From: Nocardia tenerifensis NBRC 101015
Lineage (GTDB): Bacteria; Actinomycetota; Actinomycetes; Mycobacteriales; Mycobacteriaceae
DNA length: 39,204 bases
Direction of reading: 5' to 3'
Assembly: GCF_000308715.1 (NCBI RefSeq)
Contig: NZ_BAGH01000597.1
Span: 1 to 39,204, forward strand
Shown in pieces: positions 23,823-32,435 of this stretch; within the stretch, counting starts at the first letter, position 1, and the number at the start of each line of letters is the position of its first letter. The position numbers and the translations under genes were made by a program. The notes under the pieces are model-generated. The model saw only the letters and a list, made by a program, of their open reading frames with translations, did not search any database and had not been told where the DNA came from.

Positions 23823-23866
23823 TGTGCATCCTCCTGGATGAATTCGTGGGTTTCTTGGGGGTTCAT
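23819..23866 (-). CDS. 15-residue micro-ORF linking two genes
   Basis: ATG 23866 overlaps the stop of the membrane-protein gene (ATGA). The frame (MNPQETHEFIQEDAH) ends in TGA 23819-23821, overlapping the TTG start of the next gene (TTGA). The last codons contain the AGGAGG that serves that TTG. Translation of this peptide would carry ribosomes to a weak start, so it looks like a genuine coupling peptide. It may also have its own function. Confidence 0.5.
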   Translation of the reverse strand: MNPQETHEFIQEDAH

Positions 23867-24090
23867 CGACTTCGGCTGTGGCTCAGCATGGTGCGCGACA
23901 GCGCGACGGCTTTGATGGCAGCGGTGCTCGCGATGGCTGCACTCGATAGCGGGCCCTCGGCGTATCCGGTGCACATCGTGATCAGCACTCCGATCGAGAT
24001 CACCTGGATCAGCAGAGAGGCGGTGAACAGCACCCGCCACACCTGCGCGCAGGCGGTGGTGTGGTTCACCGCGGCCGGGTTGTCGGTCAC
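23863..24090 (-). CDS. Small membrane protein, 75 residues
   Basis: The protein has one or two membrane segments: about residues 18-40 (VWRVLFTASLLIQVISIGVLITMCTG) and, less clearly, 45-65 (LSSAAIASTAAIKAVAL). The tail is basic (RTMLSHSRSR). GTG 24090 is chosen because GGAGG lies five bases upstream and it overlaps the methyltransferase stop (GTGA). It may serve as a membrane anchor or partner for the other products, fitting the tethered kinase later in the operon; that is inference. Confidence 0.65.
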   Translation of the reverse strand: MTDNPAAVNHTTACAQVWRVLFTASLLIQVISIGVLITMCTGYAEGPLSSAAIASTAAIKAVALSRTMLSHSRSR

Positions 24091-24701
24091 GCGCTCCTCC
24101 GTGGCCGGATCGCCACATAGGGCGAGTCCTGGATCCGCGCGGCGATCAGCAGTCCGCTATCCCATCTCATCGACATGACGTGCAGGCGCGGGTCGGCGCG
24201 CAGTTCGCGCACGAGCTGGTCGACGCGGGCTTGCTCGCCGGGTTCCCAGCTGGTCTGCTGCATTAGGTCATCGACGACATAGAGACCGCCGGGGGCCAGC
24301 AGATCCACGACGGGGCCGAGGGGGTGAGCGCAATCGGCGAAGATCAGATCGAACAGTGGTCCGTCATAGGTATCGATATAGGTCTGAGCGTCGATGCAGT
24401 GCACGGTGGCTCTGGTGTCGTCGCGCAGGACGTGGCGGGCTCGCGCGGAACTCACCGAATCCCACTCGACGGTGTGCAGGCAGGCGTCCGGATTCATGCC
24501 GTCGAGCAGCCAGGCGGCTGCGACGCCGGCGCCGGTGCCGAGCTCGAGGATCACCCCGCCCGGTTTGGTGGCGGCCAGCATTCGCAGCATCGCCCCGATG
24601 CGATTGGTGCATGAACACTGGTAATCAGCAGCCGCGGCCGCCAGGTGGGCGGCCTGCACTCGTGGGGGTATGTCGTCCAGCGACAGCTCATCGATCATCA
24701 T
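24087..24701 (-). CDS. Class I SAM-dependent methyltransferase (O-methyltransferase-like)
   Basis: This 204-residue protein has motif I as VILELGTGAGVAAAWLL (about 50-66), an acidic residue after strand 2 (HTVEWD, Glu79), FDLIFADCAHPLGPVVDLL (117-135) and LLAPGGLYVVDDL. The order fits small class I methyltransferases of the O-methyltransferase/CmoM-like type. The Cys-containing helix before motif I (YQCSCTNRIGAML) is unusual and could take part in substrate binding. The two ATGs at 24701 and 24698 follow AGGAGG by about nine bases. It overlaps the previous gene by 14 bases. It is the second methyltransferase of the operon, unrelated to the first. Confidence 0.85.
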   Translation of the reverse strand: MMIDELSLDDIPPRVQAAHLAAAAADYQCSCTNRIGAMLRMLAATKPGGVILELGTGAGVAAAWLLDGMNPDACLHTVEWDSVSSARARHVLRDDTRATVHCIDAQTYIDTYDGPLFDLIFADCAHPLGPVVDLLAPGGLYVVDDLMQQTSWEPGEQARVDQLVRELRADPRLHVMSMRWDSGLLIAARIQDSPYVAIRPRRSA

Positions 24702-25041
24702 CGTCGGGTTCCTCCTGCACAGCCGTTGTGAATATCGTTGTGGTGATGCGCTTTTCGCGGTGGGCGATGCGGTGCACGTCGGCGAACGCTTCGTCGATGG
24801 CCTTCCGCTTGTCGCACCAGCTGCCGCATGTCATGTGGTGCGGCGCGGCACGCGCGGCCTCGGTGCGAGTCAATGGCCGCGGTGGTGTGTCGTGGGAGAG
24901 GCGTTGCTTGATGTCGTCGACGCGCAGCTCTGATGAGCGTTGCGGGTCATGCTGTGGCGCTAGGAGTAGCCACACCAGTACCACCATGGCCACCGATAGC
25001 AGTGGCGCGAGGAGGTAGCCGGTCTCCGGTGGAAGCGCCAT
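24688..25041 (-). CDS. Membrane-anchored hypothetical protein, 117 residues
   Basis: There is one N-terminal membrane segment (about 8-28: GYLLAPLLSVAMVVLVWLLLA). A charged, mostly helical cytosolic part follows (DDIKQRLSHDTPPR, WCDKRKAIDEAFADVHRIAHREK) with an acidic end (EEPDDDDR). A Cys pair (CGSWC) in the middle could be redox active or bind metal. ATG 25041 lies one base past the preceding stop; no clear Shine-Dalgarno is seen, so coupling is likely. Family unknown. Confidence 0.65.
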   Translation of the reverse strand: MALPPETGYLLAPLLSVAMVVLVWLLLAPQHDPQRSSELRVDDIKQRLSHDTPPRPLTRTEAARAAPHHMTCGSWCDKRKAIDEAFADVHRIAHREKRITTTIFTTAVQEEPDDDDR

Positions 25042-25042
25042 G

Positions 25043-25558
25043 TCACAGCCCCAGCCGATCGGTGCGCGGCGGCCAGCAGGGTTGACCGTGGATGAGATAG
25101 TCGACGAGATCGCCCCAGTCGGTAGCGATTTCGCTCGTATGAGTCCATGCAGTGTGTCTGGTCTCGTCCGTCACGCCGTCGTCGGTGAGCAATAGCCGCT
25201 CACCTGCGACATGGGCCTCGGCGAACTCGTCGACGAATGCTCCCACCGACTCCGTGAAACTGGCCGGGGGCCGGACATGGGTCTGTACCCAACCGTCGAT
25301 CAGCTCGATCAGCGCACGCCGGCGATCATCGATCGCCTCGCCACGGGCCGCGTCCACCGTACGCAGCCGGTGCAGCTGCGCGAGGGCTTGCGCCCACCGG
25401 GTCAGCAGGTGATCGCCGGGCCGGTGCCCCAGCTCGCCACGGAAAGCAGCGAATACCTCATGCCAGTCGGGCATCGACGGTCGCGGAGATGAGCCGACCT
25501 CGCCGGGCAGCGTCGCGCTGATGCCTGTCGGTTCGATTGCACCACCGTGCCGGGGCAT
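25043..25558 (-). CDS. DUF4254 domain protein, first gene of the long operon
   Basis: This 171-residue helical protein matches the DUF4254 pattern: LAQLHRLRT, then EAIDDRRRALIELIDGWV and ESVGAFVDEFAEAHVAGERLL. The end has a TAWTHTSEIATDWGDLVDYLI helix. The family is widespread in Nocardia and relatives, with no known activity. ATG 25558 is the longest start; Met29 (25474) would remove a Pro/Ser-rich stretch and is possible. Neither has a convincing ribosome-binding site. As the first gene of the operon, it follows the 450-base divergent promoter region. Confidence 0.75.
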   Translation of the reverse strand: MPRHGGAIEPTGISATLPGEVGSSPRPSMPDWHEVFAAFRGELGHRPGDHLLTRWAQALAQLHRLRTVDAARGEAIDDRRRALIELIDGWVQTHVRPPASFTESVGAFVDEFAEAHVAGERLLLTDDGVTDETRHTAWTHTSEIATDWGDLVDYLIHGQPCWPPRTDRLGL

Positions 25559-26008
25559 CGCTCGGCCTAGTCCGCGGCGTTCCGATGGCCAGACCGTACT
25601 CGTCGGCGCGGGACGTCATCGGTGCGATCCGCAACGCCGCCGAGGTTGCTGTGCAATGCCCGAACCTCTCCCTGGAAATCAACGGTAGGCAGCACCCGGC
25701 ACCGGGGACGGTTCAGTGACGCGGGCTCGGTGTCCCAGAGGGGAGAGAGAGGGTCGCGGAGCTCTCCGAGGATTGGGCCACACAGCTGTACCGCGTCGGC
25801 GGGGTGTCACGTCATCCATCGAAGGTGATGACGATAAACCCGACACCGGGTGCTGCTGTGATCAGCCTCACGGGTACGCCCCTGGCCTTTCAATGTCGTA
25901 GCCCTGCCTCTTCTCGGTCTTTTCCCGGTCTTTTCCGAGTCGGTCGCTGGTAGCAGCGTTATTCGGCGATACCGTGAGTTCACCCCCGCGCGAGCTGTGA
26001 GGTGAACG
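25559..26008. promoter_or_regulatory. Divergent promoter region
   Basis: No convincing gene is seen in these 450 bases. They lie between the 15-gene - strand operon (first start 25558) and the + strand regulator (26009), so they should hold both promoters. The tandem repeat at 25915-25936 is the only strong signal. Confidence 0.6.
25915..25936. promoter_or_regulatory. Tandem 11-bp repeat, candidate operator of the TPR regulator
   Basis: CGGTCTTTTCC occurs twice with no gap (25915-25925, 25926-25936), and a partial copy (CGGTC) starts at 25941. An 11-base period places the copies about one helical turn apart, as for a cooperatively bound operator. It is 73 bases upstream of the regulator start. 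Confidence 0.55.
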
Positions 26009-27292
26009 ATGGACACCCCCCCACCCCGAACCGTGCTCGAATCGCTGGTCCGCAAAAGTGAGCGGAACGTAGCCGAATGGTGCGCACACTTCGACGCAAC
26101 CGCACTCGAGCTGCGAGAAGACACCAAATTGTCCGAACGGCAGCTACGTCGCTGGATGGCTGGCGATGTGTCGGACGCGCGAACACCGTCACGACGCGTC
26201 GCGCGGCAAGTGTGGAAACTGGCTTTTGAGACTCTCGTAGCTCCACCGGAATCGGTGGAGTCGCTGGAGCCGGTTCCCTCCACGCTCGATGTGCTAGATC
26301 AGGAGATAGCGATGTCCACCGAAGATTCCGCGCGCTGGCTCAAGCGCGGCGCCGGCGGGGTCGACGACCTTGTGCTCGACCAGCTACACGCCGAGGTGGC
26401 CACCCGCGCCACCGACTACCTCACCAAGCCACCTATCGAGGTGATCCCCAAACTCACCGCGATGCAACGCGAGGTATTCGACCTGATCGACGCTCGCCAG
26501 CGACCACGCGCCCTCCAGGATCTCTACCTCATCGCAGGCCAAGTCAGTGCCCTCATCGCCCACGCCTGCGCCGATCTCGGACGGCCCTACGACGCGGAGA
26601 CACACGCCCGAACAGCATGGCTCGCAGCAGATTTCGCCGAAGATCAGCACCTGGGCGCCTACGTGCGCTGGGTACAGGGCAACGTCGCCTACTGGGGCGG
26701 TGGCTACGCACGCGCAGCCCAATACGCCAAAGCTGGGCTGGCGGACATGACCAACGATTCCACGCGGCTGCGGCTGTCGAGCCAACTCGCGCGCGCCGAA
26801 GCCGCCCGCGGCGACGGACGCGCCGCGCTGGCAGCCCTCGACATCGCCTTGGACGCGCTCGAGCGAGTCCAGCCGAGCTCGGCCGAGCCGGGTGTGATGT
26901 TCTTCGACCCCGGCAAGGCGCGCTACTACGCCGCCGAAGTACATCTGGCATTGGGTGGATCCCAGCACAATCGACTCGCCCTCGAGCAGGCCGACACCGC
27001 CCTCGAGGTCTTCACCGCCGACGCGCCGAAGGAGTTCGTTGCGGCCGCCGAACTCGACGCCGCCCAAGCCCACCTCGGGCTCGGCGACATCGAGGCCGCG
27101 GCCTCGCGGGTCGACCAGGTACTCGCCCTGCCGGTCGAACTGCGCACTACACCCATCATCGAACGCGTCACCAAGGCGGCAGGACTGTTCGCTGCTGTAG
27201 CCGATCGCGCGCGAACGACCCGCGAACTCAGCGAGCGCATTAGCGTGTTCACCACCTACACCGCACAGCGAGAACGACATAACAAGGAGTGA
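26009..27292 (+). CDS. HTH/TPR transcriptional regulator
   Basis: This 427-residue protein has an N-terminal helix-turn-helix (about 24-60: WCAHFDATALELREDTKLSE, RQLRRWMAGDVSD) and then a long run of TPR-like helices (LYLIAGQVSALIAHACADLG, AETHARTAWLAADFAED, GYARAAQYAKAGLADM, AEAARGDGRAALAALDIAL). This is the architecture of the abundant actinomycete XRE/TPR regulators, which often sit next to the small-molecule pathway they control and may sense a peptide or metabolite through the TPR part. ATG 26009 follows GAGGTG. It is divergent from the long operon and is followed with one base between by the LOG-type gene. Confidence 0.85.
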   Translation: MDTPPPRTVLESLVRKSERNVAEWCAHFDATALELREDTKLSERQLRRWMAGDVSDARTPSRRVARQVWKLAFETLVAPPESVESLEPVPSTLDVLDQEIAMSTEDSARWLKRGAGGVDDLVLDQLHAEVATRATDYLTKPPIEVIPKLTAMQREVFDLIDARQRPRALQDLYLIAGQVSALIAHACADLGRPYDAETHARTAWLAADFAEDQHLGAYVRWVQGNVAYWGGGYARAAQYAKAGLADMTNDSTRLRLSSQLARAEAARGDGRAALAALDIALDALERVQPSSAEPGVMFFDPGKARYYAAEVHLALGGSQHNRLALEQADTALEVFTADAPKEFVAAAELDAAQAHLGLGDIEAAASRVDQVLALPVELRTTPIIERVTKAAGLFAAVADRARTTRELSERISVFTTYTAQRERHNKE

Positions 27293-27293
27293 C

Positions 27294-27773
27294 GTGCCCG
27301 CAACCCAGGTCGCCGTCTGTGGTCCTCGGAACTGCACCGAGACCGACGCCACCAACGCGAGGGAAGTAGGCAGACTCCTCGCCGAAGCGGGAATCACAGT
27401 GCTGTGCGGCGGCGGTACCGGCGTTATGGCCGCCGTCGCCGAAGGCGCATCCGCAGCCGGCGGCCTGGTGATCGGCATACGTCCCGACTCCGACCGCGAA
27501 CGCGTATGCCATGGACTGTCCGCGGTGTTGTACACGAACATGGGCGAAGCGCGCAACGCCATCATCATCTGGTCGGCCGACGCGGTGATCGTGATCGGCG
27601 GATCCTGGGGCACACTCTCAGAGCTGGCCCTGGCCAACCGGCGCGGCGGCGTCCCCGTAATCTCCTTGGGCGGCTGGCAGATTCAAGATGCGGCCGGAAA
27701 CCCTGTGACAGCAGCGATCGAGGCGCCAGACCCGAAGTCCGCCGTACACGCAGTACTGGACACCATCGGATGA
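27294..27773 (+). CDS. LOG/TIGR00725-type nucleotide-binding Rossmann protein
   Basis: This 159-residue protein has a Rossmann fold with CGGGTGVMAAVAEGA (about 38-52) and the LOG/SLOG signature IGGSWGTLSELALA (101-114), the counterpart of PGGxGTxxE. NMGEARNAIII precedes it. LOG-type enzymes are phosphoribohydrolases that release a base from a nucleoside 5'-monophosphate; the TIGR00725 branch is less well studied and may only bind nucleotides. GTG 27294 has AAGGAG about seven bases upstream and follows the regulator stop after one base. Co-expression with the regulator of the operon ties it to nucleotide-base chemistry, which is inference. Confidence 0.82.
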   Translation: MPATQVAVCGPRNCTETDATNAREVGRLLAEAGITVLCGGGTGVMAAVAEGASAAGGLVIGIRPDSDRERVCHGLSAVLYTNMGEARNAIIIWSADAVIVIGGSWGTLSELALANRRGGVPVISLGGWQIQDAAGNPVTAAIEAPDPKSAVHAVLDTIG

Positions 27774-27871
27774 CCAGCAGTGGCACTCCTTAAGGCCACG
27801 AACGGGTTCGGGCCGAAAGCTGCTCGCTGTGCCGGATAGCAGCATGATCTGATGTTCGCTGGCAAGCCTGA

Positions 27872-30800
27872 TCACCGTGTTCGGCTGCGGTCGGTGACGA
27901 CGGAGGTTCCGTTGGGGCCGTTGACGATTGCGGTGCCGCCCATTCGATTGACCATGACCATGGCGTCGTGCATCGCGGCGGACTGGAGGAATTCGGCGTC
28001 GCTCGTGGCGGTGGTGGGTGAGGCGTTCTCTGGTGGGGTTTCCTTGCTGCCCAGTAGTTCCCGGTTTATCTCCTTCTGGCGTTCCCGGAGTACGTCGAGC
28101 CGGTCGGCGTGCTCGAACGGTCGGCCGAGTCGTTGTTCGGAGCGTTCGCGTTCGGTGTTTTCGGTGGCGAGACGTTCTGTGGCGACTTCGAGTCGTTTGT
28201 CCAGGCCGTTGATGGCATTTTCCAGTCGGAGCATCAGGCCGGTGCCGCCTTTTTCGAGGGTTTTTCGGTCGAAGGTGACGTAGATGTCGTCGCCGATGTC
28301 GGAGAACACTACCGAGACCAGGGCGTCGCGTCCGGTGGGGACGTTGCGGGCGTCGAGGGTGAAGCCCGCGATCTCGGCGACGCCTTGGTCGGAGAATCCC
28401 TTCCATACCGCGCGCTTGTCGGCGACGAGTTTGGACAGCCGGGCGGCCAGGGCGTCGCCGGCGTCGCCGCGGTGGTCGAAGTAGCGGCCGCTGACCTTGG
28501 CGGCGAAGGCGTCGCCCTTGGTCGGTTTGCGGTGCTCGATCGCGCGGGTGTAGGCGTCGATCTCGGCTTCCAGCTTGGGGATCGCGTCGTTGGCGTCGCG
28601 GATGCGGATCTGCAGCATGGACTGGCTGCGCTGGTGGGCGCGGCGTAGGCGTTCGAGTTTGGTGACTTCGATGTCGATTTCGGCTTTCTCCAGCACCAGC
28701 GGGTTGCCGCTGGCGATGGCGAGGGCTTCGTTGGCGTTGAGGGCCGCGTCGCCGATGTCGTCGATTTCTCTGGTGTTCAGCGTGCCTTTCATGAACTGGT
28801 TGACCATGGCGGCCTTTCTGGACTGGGCCGCCCACATCCTGGCGTCGAAGGTGCCTTCGGTGACGACCCGCGCGACCGCGATCTCCTCGTTCTGGTTGCC
28901 CTGGCGGATGCCGCGGCCGTCGCGTTGTTCGATGTCGGCGGGCCGCCAGGGGCAGTCGACGTGGACCATGGCGGCCATGCGGTCCTGGATGTTCACCCCG
29001 ACGCCCATTTTCGAGGTGGAGCCGAACAGGAATTGGACGCTGCCGTTGCGGGCCTTGGTGAACAGCGCCGCTTTGCCCTTGTCGTTCTTGGCGTCGTGGA
29101 TGTAAGCGAACAGCTCCGGCGGGGCGCCGCGCGCGATGAGCTTGGCCTTGAGTTCGTCGTAGGCGTTCCAGTCGTCGGCGGGGGTGCCCAGGTCGCAGAA
29201 CGCGACGACGAGCCCGCCGCGGCGGGGATGGGGTTGGCCGTCGCGGCCGAGGTAGACCCGCTCTTTGGCGGCCTGCCATTTCTCGAACATCCAGTCCGCC
29301 GCGGCCTCGAGCTTGAGACCGAACTGATCCTCGTCGATTTTCTCCTGCGATTCGTGGCCAGAGCGAGCGGCGTAGAGCGCGACATACCTCGCGGTGGACG
29401 GACTCGGGGATTTCGCGTGGAGGTATCCGGCGATAGCGGCCCCCTCCTCGGCGTCCAGCGGGAGGCTGCCCTGTACGTCTGCGGCGGTCGCGGTGAGTCC
29501 CAGCGACCTGACAAGACGCAGGTCCAGGGCGGCGGCGCGGCCGTCGGAGGAGATCTTGAGCATGTTGTCGCGGGTCGGGTCGACCGCGCGGGACTTCACC
29601 TTCTCGGCGCGGTCTCCGAGTTCTCGGACGTAGGCGAGCTGGGTGTCGGTGGCCGGGACCGAGACGACTTCCGGGGCGCGTTGGCCGTCGGCGCGGCGGG
29701 CGAGCTTGGGCACCGGGAGCTTCAGATCTTCGGGCAGTTTCACATCGGCGGCGACGTGGAAGATCCGTTGCAGTTCGGGCACGTTGCGGAAGCCCACGAG
29801 CCGGGTTTTGAGGTTCCAGGAGTTGCCGTCGACCGACATCTCCAGTTCGGTTTTGGTTTTGCCGAAGGTGGCTGCCCACTCGTCGAAGTTGCGGATGCCC
29901 GCGTCTTCGAGCAGGTCCGGGCGTAGGTAGCGTTGTACGACGTAGGCCTCGGTGATCGAGTTCGCCAGCGGGGTGGCCGTGGCGCCGGTGAGGGCGCGCC
30001 CGTTGTGCTTGTCGCGCAGGTACTCCACCACCATGTGCAGCTTCTGGGCCCGCTGGCTGCCCGCGATGGCGGCGGACTCGATCTGGGTGTCGGTGGCCAG
30101 GTTCTTGAAATCGTGCAGTTCGTCGCAGACCAGGTAGTCGATGCCGGTCTGCTCGAAGGTGATGCCGGGATCGGTCGGGCCGCCGAGCTTCTTTTTGAGC
30201 TTCTCCTCGGATTTGAGGATGGCGTCTTCGATGCGTTTGATGGTCGTGCGTTTGGCGCCGCTGGTCATCAGTTCCGACAGGTAGGCGCGTCGGGGTTCGA
30301 TCTCGCGGTCGAAGTACCAGTGTGCGGTTTCGCGGCTGACTTCGAGCCGCTGGAAGCTGCCGCGGGTGAGGATGATCGCGTCCCAGTCCCCGGTGGCCGC
30401 GCGGGCGACGAATTGGCGTCGCTTCTCCCCGGCCAGGTCCTCGGTGCCGGCGGCGAGCAGGCGCGCTTGGGGGTAGGCCTGGAGGAATTCGCGGGCGAAC
30501 TGGTCGAGCATGGAGTTGGGCACCATGATCGCCGGTTTGCGGACCAGCCCGAGTCGTTTGAGTTCCATGACGCCCATGGCCATCTCGAGGGTTTTGCCCG
30601 CGCCGACGGCGTGGAAGAGCCCGACGTTGGGTTCGGCGATCATTCGGGCGACCGCGGCGCGCTGGTGCGGGCGGGGGGTGAACACCCGCGACAGGCCGGG
30701 CAGGCTGAGCATCTTGCCGTCGGCGTCGTAGTTGCGCAGGACCAGGTTGTTGAAGCGGCGGTTGTACTCCTCGCTGAGCCGGGAGGCGCGGACCGGGTTC

Positions 30801-32398
30801 TCCCACACCCATTCGGAGAAGCGTTCGTTGAGCTGTTCGGCCTTGTCGTTGGCCGCTTCGGTCTCGGTGGGGTTGGGGATGCGGGCCTCACCGTTCTCGT
30901 CGGGGTCGTAGACCCGGATCGGGGCCTGGCGCAGCAGGGCTTGGGCGAGTTTGGGTGCGGGGACGCGGGCGGTGCCGAATTCCTGGGTCGACAGGATGCC
31001 GCGGCGGCCGCCGGTGACCTTCCACTCCCCGGTTCTGGGGTGCTCGACGGTGATGGTGTCGTCGTTGAGGATCTCGTTGAGGAAGGCCTGCACGTCGGCG
31101 GCCTCGATCCATACCGCGCCGAGGCGGGCGTCGATCTCGGCGGGTCCGAGATCGGGCGGCAGGACCTCGATCAGCGCGGTGACGTTGTCGCTGTAGGTCT
31201 CCGGGTTCTCGGCCGCGGCCGCGCGGGCTTGGTCGAGTTTGAGCCGTACGTTGCCCGACAGGTACTCCGGTGCCGGGACGAACTGGCCGCCGTCGGCGGG
31301 GTCGGGGTAGATCAGGCCGCGGCATTGGAGCCGGGCTTGGTCGTCGTCGACGCCGAGCAGGCTCGCGATGACCGGCAGGTCGATATGGCCGTGGGTGTCC
31401 AGGCAGATCGCCACCGCGTCCTCGGCGGTGTCGGCGCCCAGGCGCGGGCTGCGCGGCGCGACGACGCGCTGGCGCATGATCGCCATCTTCACCGCGGTGT
31501 CGGTGGTGGCGTCGTAGTCCTCGAGCGCCAGCACGACCGGGGCGTGGGGGTCGTCGCGGAACAGCCGCATCACCGCGGGCCGGCGTACCGACATCACCGG
31601 TTCGCCGGACTCGTCGACGCGTCCGGTCGGATGCCACGAGCAGCGGTTGATCGGCCCGTAGCGGGCGGTGTAGCGGTCATAGCACTGGTTGAGCTGGGCG
31701 CGCAGGGCCTCGATCTGGTCGGAGTCCTCGGCGGTGGCGGCCTCGTTCTCAAGCAGCGACACCGCCGTGTCTCGCAGCCCCAGCAGGGCACGTAGTTCCT
31801 CGGCCTGGGTGTTCGGGACGGTCAATGTGCTGTAGGTGCCGTCGGCGTGCAGCGCCTCGAACCCGCTGGGCGTGGTGCGCAGGTGCCCGGGGAACTGGTT
31901 CGGATCCCCCGGTGCGGCCGCCGCCGCGCGCCGCTCGCCGCTGACCAGCTCACGTGGCTCGTGAGCTAGCCCCTCGGCCAGGGCGCGATCGGCGATACGG
32001 TCTAGCGCGACCCGCAGTTGCTGTTGGAGGTCGCCGCGGTCGAGTACCTCGACCGCCAGGCCGCCGTAGATGCTGGTGCCCGCCCGCAGCGCGCCGAGCA
32101 CCATCTCCGGGTTGTTGACGAAGTACTCGTTGACCAGGACCGGGGAGGTCTCCCCCAGTCCGCGGGTGAGGGGAAGCTCGGTATTGACCGCCAGCTCGAA
32201 CGGTCCCCGTAGCTGGCGGGCCTCGCCGTCGCGGCGGCGCAGGATGAGGATGTCGGTGAGCACGTCGGTGCCCGCGACCTTGCGATGTGTGCCGTTGGGC
32301 AGCCGGATCGCGCCGAGAAAGTCAGCGCGGGCGGCGATTTCGCGCCGGGCGGCGGGATTTTTGTTGTCCATCGTGTACGAGCTGGTCACCACCGCCAC
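27872..32398 (-). CDS. Helicase half of a split giant methyltransferase/helicase gene
   Basis: The open frame starts at GTG 32398; homologous sequence begins earlier, at 32434 (LKSLALVKPGG). The 1508 residues start with the tail of a DNA methyltransferase domain (VVTSSYTMDNKNPAARREIA, GTDVLTDILILRR). A superfamily 2/SNF2-type helicase follows: Walker A HAVGAGKT (596-603), DELH (759-762), LTGATATP (803-810) and motif VI QRDGRGIRQG (1158-1167). A coiled-coil C-terminal region (about 1250-1450) follows. Such giant proteins are common on actinobacterial conjugative elements, perhaps protecting or unwinding incoming DNA. The upstream half lies in another frame (32436-34313), so the full protein cannot be made without a frame change. 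Confidence 0.8.
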   Translation of the reverse strand: MAVVTSSYTMDNKNPAARREIAARADFLGAIRLPNGTHRKVAGTDVLTDILILRRRDGEARQLRGPFELAVNTELPLTRGLGETSPVLVNEYFVNNPEMVLGALRAGTSIYGGLAVEVLDRGDLQQQLRVALDRIADRALAEGLAHEPRELVSGERRAAAAAPGDPNQFPGHLRTTPSGFEALHADGTYSTLTVPNTQAEELRALLGLRDTAVSLLENEAATAEDSDQIEALRAQLNQCYDRYTARYGPINRCSWHPTGRVDESGEPVMSVRRPAVMRLFRDDPHAPVVLALEDYDATTDTAVKMAIMRQRVVAPRSPRLGADTAEDAVAICLDTHGHIDLPVIASLLGVDDDQARLQCRGLIYPDPADGGQFVPAPEYLSGNVRLKLDQARAAAAENPETYSDNVTALIEVLPPDLGPAEIDARLGAVWIEAADVQAFLNEILNDDTITVEHPRTGEWKVTGGRRGILSTQEFGTARVPAPKLAQALLRQAPIRVYDPDENGEARIPNPTETEAANDKAEQLNERFSEWVWENPVRASRLSEEYNRRFNNLVLRNYDADGKMLSLPGLSRVFTPRPHQRAAVARMIAEPNVGLFHAVGAGKTLEMAMGVMELKRLGLVRKPAIMVPNSMLDQFAREFLQAYPQARLLAAGTEDLAGEKRRQFVARAATGDWDAIILTRGSFQRLEVSRETAHWYFDREIEPRRAYLSELMTSGAKRTTIKRIEDAILKSEEKLKKKLGGPTDPGITFEQTGIDYLVCDELHDFKNLATDTQIESAAIAGSQRAQKLHMVVEYLRDKHNGRALTGATATPLANSITEAYVVQRYLRPDLLEDAGIRNFDEWAATFGKTKTELEMSVDGNSWNLKTRLVGFRNVPELQRIFHVAADVKLPEDLKLPVPKLARRADGQRAPEVVSVPATDTQLAYVRELGDRAEKVKSRAVDPTRDNMLKISSDGRAAALDLRLVRSLGLTATAADVQGSLPLDAEEGAAIAGYLHAKSPSPSTARYVALYAARSGHESQEKIDEDQFGLKLEAAADWMFEKWQAAKERVYLGRDGQPHPRRGGLVVAFCDLGTPADDWNAYDELKAKLIARGAPPELFAYIHDAKNDKGKAALFTKARNGSVQFLFGSTSKMGVGVNIQDRMAAMVHVDCPWRPADIEQRDGRGIRQGNQNEEIAVARVVTEGTFDARMWAAQSRKAAMVNQFMKGTLNTREIDDIGDAALNANEALAIASGNPLVLEKAEIDIEVTKLERLRRAHQRSQSMLQIRIRDANDAIPKLEAEIDAYTRAIEHRKPTKGDAFAAKVSGRYFDHRGDAGDALAARLSKLVADKRAVWKGFSDQGVAEIAGFTLDARNVPTGRDALVSVVFSDIGDDIYVTFDRKTLEKGGTGLMLRLENAINGLDKRLEVATERLATENTERERSEQRLGRPFEHADRLDVLRERQKEINRELLGSKETPPENASPTTATSDAEFLQSAAMHDAMVMVNRMGGTAIVNGPNGTSVVTDRSRTR

Positions 32399-32435
32399 GA
32401 CACCGCCGGGTTTGACCAGTGCCAGCGATTTGAGC

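Noticed and set aside
27780..27843. Short inverted repeats (GTGGC/GCCAC, GCTGCT/AGCAGC) between the convergent LOG and helicase genes
   Set aside because: Stems are only 5-6 bp and there is no T-run; too weak to call a terminator.
29933..31795. 620-codon + strand open frame
   Set aside because: It mirrors the helicase gene, with Gly/Val/Asp-rich repetitive sequence and no motif.
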